Positions 60,297-64,000 of a DNA stretch of 64,000 bases are shown here, piece after piece. The stretch spans positions 1,209,001 through 1,273,000 of the forward strand of contig NC_015580.1 in the NCBI RefSeq assembly GCF_000253255.1, written 5' to 3'. The stretch comes from Novosphingobium sp. PP1Y. GTDB lineage: Bacteria; Pseudomonadota; Alphaproteobacteria; Sphingomonadales; Sphingomonadaceae. The position numbers and the translations under genes were made by a program. The notes beneath the pieces are model-generated. The model was not told the DNA's origin. It saw only the letters and a program-made list of their open reading frames with translations, and searched no databases. Numbering within the stretch: position 1 is the stretch's first letter; the number at the start of each line of letters is the position of its first letter.

Positions 60297-60920
60297 GTGT
60301 CGCGAATATTAGTTGCCGACGATCATCCCTTTTTTCGACTGGGTGTCGAAGCCGTACTCCGAATGGGGGGGCACGAAGTCGTCGCCATGACCGGCGACGG
60401 CGATGAAACGCTTGTAGCGATAGAGCGTGAGGATCCTGACATCGTCCTGCTCGATGTGCGCATGCCCTGTCGTGACGGCGTTTCGACGCTTTCGGAACTG
60501 CGCAGGCGGGGCGATACGCGGCCCGTGATCATCCTGACCGTGGAAATGAACGACGAACAGCTGCTTTCGGTGATCCGGTCGCAGGTAAACGGGATCGTCT
60601 TCAAGCACGATGCCGAGCACTGTCTGCTCAAGGCGATCGACTCGGTCAAGAATGGCATGCGCTACCTGGATGGCGATCTGATCGACAAGGCGATTGCCCA
60701 CGCCAGTTCCGCAAGCCCGTCTTCCCGTCTTGCGGGCCTTACCCCAAAGGAGCTGGACGTGGCCCAGCATGTGGCTCGCGGCCTGCGGAACCGTGAGGTC
60801 GCGGCGCGCCTCGGGACGACCGAGGGGACGGTGAAAGTCTACCTCCACAATATCTATACCAAGCTGGGCATTTCGAATCGGACCGAGCTGGCGAACAGTC
60901 TGAAAGATGCCGGCGAATAG
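60297..60920 (+). CDS. NarL/LuxR-type response regulator
   Basis: A 207-residue two-component regulator. Receiver domain with acidic pair Asp8/Asp9, phosphorylation site Asp53 (VLLDVRMP), switch Thr81 and Lys103; C-terminal LuxR helix-turn-helix near residues 147-200 (LTPKELDVAQHVARGL, NREVAARLGTTEGTVKVYLHNIYTKLG). Start is GTG 60297 after GGGAAG. It is separated by 460 bases from the HisKA_3 kinase gene, which is likely its partner. Confidence 0.92.
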   Translation: MSRILVADDHPFFRLGVEAVLRMGGHEVVAMTGDGDETLVAIEREDPDIVLLDVRMPCRDGVSTLSELRRRGDTRPVIILTVEMNDEQLLSVIRSQVNGIVFKHDAEHCLLKAIDSVKNGMRYLDGDLIDKAIAHASSASPSSRLAGLTPKELDVAQHVARGLRNREVAARLGTTEGTVKVYLHNIYTKLGISNRTELANSLKDAGE

Positions 60921-61380
60921 CCTTTCTGCAGCAGGATGGAGCCATTCGGCCTGATATCGCGGTCGATGACCGGTTGTATCGCAGGCGGGCAGGTCACCCC
61001 TCGGAGACTCGCAGGATTGGCCTTGAAGCACCACATCAGCTACCTCAGTTAGGAAACTTGACTAACTATCGATAGATACTTAATTTCGGCCAGTCGAAGT
61101 GCATAAGCAAAAGATGCCTGTGAGGGCAGGTTATTGAGGTTCCTGCTTCGTATCTAGGGGCGTATTCAAGGTTGCGAAAGTTGAGCCACCGGGGCGCGCG
61201 TGCCCCTCAGCCATCGTTCCGGACGCAGGCTCACACAAAGAAAGATGGCGTTCGAATGGCTTTCGCGGTCTCAGGCCCAATGCCGCCAGCTTCGGTGCAG
61301 CACCCAGCGGCGAGGTTTGCTGCGCGCAGTTTCGCGCGCTTCCCTGTCAGGCAAGTACGTTTCCTTCAAAGAATAGTGGC
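60921..61380. promoter_or_regulatory. Intergenic region with a promoter for the histidine kinase
   Basis: A 460-base stretch without a credible gene; a short 70-codon frame at 61172 lacks features. TTGACT (61058-61063) and TAATTT (61081-61086), 17 bases apart, form a sigma-70-like promoter about 290 bases before the kinase start. The leader would be long. Confidence 0.5.
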
Positions 61381-63117
61381 GTGAACGGCGTGGTTCATGA
61401 CTTCGACAAGACCGGGGAGCAGCTGCTCGGGCCGGAGGCGGGCGAGCAGTCCGGCGCCGGGGCGCGGCTAATGCATTTCCTGTCCGAACTGACATGCGGC
61501 GCCCACTCCAATCACATCGTTGCAGTTAGTCGGGTTTTCTGCGCATTCGTGCTGCTGCTGTTCGCTTTCACAAAGTCCTCGGGGCTGGGCCTTCAAGGCG
61601 GATACTTCGACGTCTTCGCGCTGACCTATGCGGTCTTTGCGTTCGTCGCACTGATCATTGCCTTCAATGACTGGTATCTCGACTTCATCGCGTCCGAAGC
61701 TTTTATTGGGCTGGATGTCCTGGCTTTCCTGGCACTGACGGTCCCGGCCATGGACGAAGGCGTGACGTGGGTCGTGCTGTCCCTGTGCCTGATCGGGCAT
61801 ATCCTGTTCAGCAGTGTCCTGCGCTGGCGGCTTGCGCTCGTTCTCGCCATTGCCGCTTTCCTCAATGCGGTGTGGATCGGCGATATCCTGCTTGTCGAAG
61901 TTCCTCGTGGGACGGTGGCCTGGGCTAGCGTGGTGCGGTGGGGGCTGTTCGTTCCGCTCGGCTCGCTGGTGCTCGTCTGGGCGAGCGGCCAGATGATCAA
62001 GACGAACCTCCCCCGGTTCGCGGGAGAGACGCCGGGGCCCGGTTATCCGGTCACCGCATCGGCGATGGGCTATGCCATGGAAGCCGCCGATTCTTCCGAT
62101 GCCGTGCTGTGCTGGATCGATCGCGAAGATCTCGGCTGTTATTCCTGCACGCCTGCCTCGCTCGAGGAACGGCTCCAGCCCAGGAAGTTGAGCTTCGGCG
62201 CGGCCGATCGCCTGCGACAGCTTGAGCCGATGCTGTTCGATCTCGCCCGCGATCGCGCGATCGTTTCGGCAGAAGGTATGTTGAGGGCATGTAAAGTCAC
62301 CGCGCTACCGGGCTTCCAGCTCCTCAGGGAGCTTGGAGTGGAGCGGGGCTTGTGCATCCCGACCAGCGGCGAGGAGGGCTCCAATTGCCTTATCCTTACC
62401 GGCATTCCGATGCTGGGGTGGGGGCATCTCTACCTTGCCCACGCCATCGCTTCGGAAGTGGCGCAGGGCGTGGCTTGGCAGGTCAGTGCGGTCAATGCGC
62501 TCGACCGCGCCTTGAGCCGGCTGCGCAAGTCGGTTGCCTGCGACCTGCATGACAGCGTTGCGCATTCTCTGGTCGGTGCGAAGTTCCTGCTCGTCGCGCT
62601 GCGTTCGAAGGCGGGTGCCGATGCCGAGATCACAGGCGAGATCGACGCCATCAAGGATGCACTGGCTGCCGAGCACATCCATGTTCGCCGCTTGATCGAG
62701 CAATTGCGCGAGACGGATTCGGACGCGCGTGTGCGCAATCTGATTGACGATCTGGAGGCGACGAGCGAAGCGCTGGCGCTGCGTTGGCAGATCACTGTCG
62801 ACATTATCGAGTCCGACTATCGCGTGCCGGTGCCTGTATGGCTCTCGTTGGAGATCCAGCAGATCGTGCGCGAGGCCGTTTCGAACGGCGTGCGTCATGG
62901 GGAGGCCACCAGAGTGACAATCAAGTGCCGCATGCGCGCGATCGGGATCGAGATTGAGGTGACGGACAACGGCCAGGGCTTCGGCGAGAGCAATGAGCCG
63001 ATCTTCCCGCGCTCCATCCGCGAACGCCTGACCGAGCGCGGGGGGACGCTGGAGATTGTCTCGAACCCGGGCTCCACATCGCTGCGCATGCGCGTGCCGG
63101 TCGACGAGATGGACTGA
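61381..63117 (+). CDS. Membrane histidine kinase of the HisKA_3 (NarX/DesK) type
   Basis: A 578-residue sensor kinase. About six hydrophobic segments lie between residues 45 and 205; a GAF-like middle domain follows; the dimerisation/phosphoacceptor motif ACDLHDSVAHSLVG has His390; the ATPase domain has REAVSNGVRHG (N box) and DNGQGF (G1 box). This class pairs with NarL-type regulators such as the one at 60297. Start GTG 61381 is weakly supported; ATG 61471 is possible. Signal unknown. Confidence 0.85.
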   Translation: MNGVVHDFDKTGEQLLGPEAGEQSGAGARLMHFLSELTCGAHSNHIVAVSRVFCAFVLLLFAFTKSSGLGLQGGYFDVFALTYAVFAFVALIIAFNDWYLDFIASEAFIGLDVLAFLALTVPAMDEGVTWVVLSLCLIGHILFSSVLRWRLALVLAIAAFLNAVWIGDILLVEVPRGTVAWASVVRWGLFVPLGSLVLVWASGQMIKTNLPRFAGETPGPGYPVTASAMGYAMEAADSSDAVLCWIDREDLGCYSCTPASLEERLQPRKLSFGAADRLRQLEPMLFDLARDRAIVSAEGMLRACKVTALPGFQLLRELGVERGLCIPTSGEEGSNCLILTGIPMLGWGHLYLAHAIASEVAQGVAWQVSAVNALDRALSRLRKSVACDLHDSVAHSLVGAKFLLVALRSKAGADAEITGEIDAIKDALAAEHIHVRRLIEQLRETDSDARVRNLIDDLEATSEALALRWQITVDIIESDYRVPVPVWLSLEIQQIVREAVSNGVRHGEATRVTIKCRMRAIGIEIEVTDNGQGFGESNEPIFPRSIRERLTERGGTLEIVSNPGSTSLRMRVPVDEMD

Positions 63118-63349
63118 CGTTTCAGGGCCCTGCGCACTTTCGGTATATCCTGAAGGAGGGCGGACGGGCAGCTGCTTCGCCTCGCCGACCTCCGTTTCGT
63201 CTTTGTCCCGAGGCGGTTTTGTTGAATCGTGATGCCTTGCCAGTTGATTTGCGTTGGCGTAGCGGGAGCCGCGCATGCCTTCGGGCAACCGAAGAAGGCC
63301 GGATGACGGCACTTTTTTGGCTCCATTCACTCATGAGCTTGGGATTACG

Positions 63350-64000
63350 ATGAGCATCTACTTGGATTATCTGACCGAAATCGACAGCAGAGCTGCGCAA
63401 GGACTTGCGCCCAAGCCCATCGACGATGGCAAGCTCATCGAAGAGATCATCGTCCTGATCAAGGATGCCGGCAGCGAACACCGCGCCGATGCTCTCAAGT
63501 TCTTCATCTACAACACGCTGCCCGGCACTACGAGCGCTGCTGCGGTAAAGGCGGCCTTCCTGAAGGAAGTCGTGCTCGGCGAAGCTATCGTCCCGGAAAT
63601 TTCGGTCGGCTTCGCGCTCGAATTGCTCTCGCACATGAAGGGCGGTCCTTCGGTCAAGGTCCTGCTCGACATCGCGCTGGGCGACGAGGCAGCAGTTGCC
63701 GCGCAAGCTGCCGATGTGCTCAAGACCCAGGTCTTCCTCTACGACGCCGACATGGCCCGCCTCGCGGATGCCTACAAGGCCGGCAGCGCCATCGCCAGGG
63801 ACGTGCTGGAAAGCTACGCCAAGGCCGAATTCTTCACCAAGCTTCCTGACGTCGAGGACGAGATCAAGGTCGTCACTTTCATTGCCGGCGAAGGCGATAT
63901 CTCGACTGACCTCCTTTCGCCGGGCAACCAGGCTCACTCGCGCTCCGACCGCGAACTGCACGGCAAGTGCATGATCTCGCCCGAAGCACAGGAACAGATC
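63350..64000 (+). CDS. acnB: Bifunctional aconitate hydratase 2 / 2-methylisocitrate dehydratase, partial (5' part)
   Basis: The first 217 residues of AcnB, open to the window end. The N-terminal HEAT-like domain is visible: AAQGLAPKPIDDGKL, EVVLGEAIVPEIS, LLSHMKGGPSVKVLLDIAL and KAEFFTKLPDVEDEIKVVTFIAGEGD with STDLLSPGNQAHSRSDRELHGKCM, matching E. coli AcnB in order and spacing. It is a TCA-cycle enzyme that isomerises citrate to isocitrate. ATG 63350 follows a GGGATTA leader; the rest lies outside the window. Confidence 0.93.
   Translation, partial: MSIYLDYLTEIDSRAAQGLAPKPIDDGKLIEEIIVLIKDAGSEHRADALKFFIYNTLPGTTSAAAVKAAFLKEVVLGEAIVPEISVGFALELLSHMKGGPSVKVLLDIALGDEAAVAAQAADVLKTQVFLYDADMARLADAYKAGSAIARDVLESYAKAEFFTKLPDVEDEIKVVTFIAGEGDISTDLLSPGNQAHSRSDRELHGKCMISPEAQEQI

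Noticed and set aside
61172..61384. Possible 70-codon gene before the histidine kinase
   Set aside because: No ribosome-binding site, no motif, Arg/Ala/Pro-rich like random GC-rich frames.
63122..63961. Minus-strand open frame of 279 codons opposite acnB
   Set aside because: The plus strand encodes a clear AcnB N-terminus; the opposite frame has no motif.

Overview
The window looks like chromosomal DNA of an alphaproteobacterial sphingomonad, most likely Novosphingobium or a close relative. The GC content is high, genes are tightly packed with many ATGA stop/start overlaps, TonB receptors are present, and several proteins closely resemble lignin-dimer enzymes known from Sphingobium SYK-6 and Novosphingobium aromaticivorans. 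No rRNA, tRNA, CRISPR array, transposase or integrase was recognised.

Layout. Positions 1-8.04 kb hold core genes: a DUF1963 protein cut by the window edge, thymidine kinase, a sulfotransferase-like protein, an M50 peptidase, a DUF6491 protein, truB, rpsO and pnp. Positions 8.1-58 kb are an almost unbroken block of aromatic and lignin catabolism genes. Positions 58.2-64 kb hold regulators (LacI type, PilZ-XRE fusion, NarL-type response regulator, HisKA_3 kinase) and the start of acnB.

The catabolic block has three parts. Part A (8-31.7 kb) holds a MarR regulator with a Bcr-type exporter, NTF2/SDR/DUF3237 genes, two TonB receptors, two PQQ dehydrogenases with fused cytochrome c domains, a p-cresol-methylhydroxylase-like flavoprotein with cytochrome and a Tat-signal protein, ligM, a pair of beta-etherase-like GSTs (BaeAB-like) and an amidohydrolase. 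Part B (31.7-43.5 kb) holds a LigD-like SDR, a beta-keto acid cleavage enzyme, a hot-dog thioesterase, a Nu-class-like GST, and the operon ligF-ligE-ligG-aldehyde dehydrogenase. Part C (43.5-58 kb) holds an NTF2-fold protein, MFS carriers, an acyl-CoA dehydrogenase, a second MarR, a lignostilbene dioxygenase with all catalytic residues at NOV1 positions, ligW, a second aldehyde dehydrogenase, a second NTF2-fold protein and two SDRs.

Together these suggest a nearly complete route. Dimers enter through TonB receptors and MFS carriers. SDRs oxidise the C-alpha alcohol. LigF, LigE and the BaeAB-like pair cleave the beta-aryl ether with glutathione, and LigG or the Nu GST removes the glutathione. 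The released hydroxypropiovanillone is oxidised to the aldehyde (enzyme not certain; PQQ dehydrogenases are candidates) and acid. The beta-keto acid cleavage enzyme and thioesterase give vanillate, which LigM demethylates. DUF3237, NTF2-fold proteins and the stilbene dioxygenase fit side routes for beta-5 and beta-1 dimers, and LigW fits biphenyl products.

Two operator families were read directly. Three exact copies of ATAAC-N2-TC-GTTAT, plus weaker copies, lie in promoter regions of Part A. Three copies of a 17-base element ending in ATACTAA or ATACAAA lie in promoter regions of Part C. Each probably belongs to the MarR protein in its own part.
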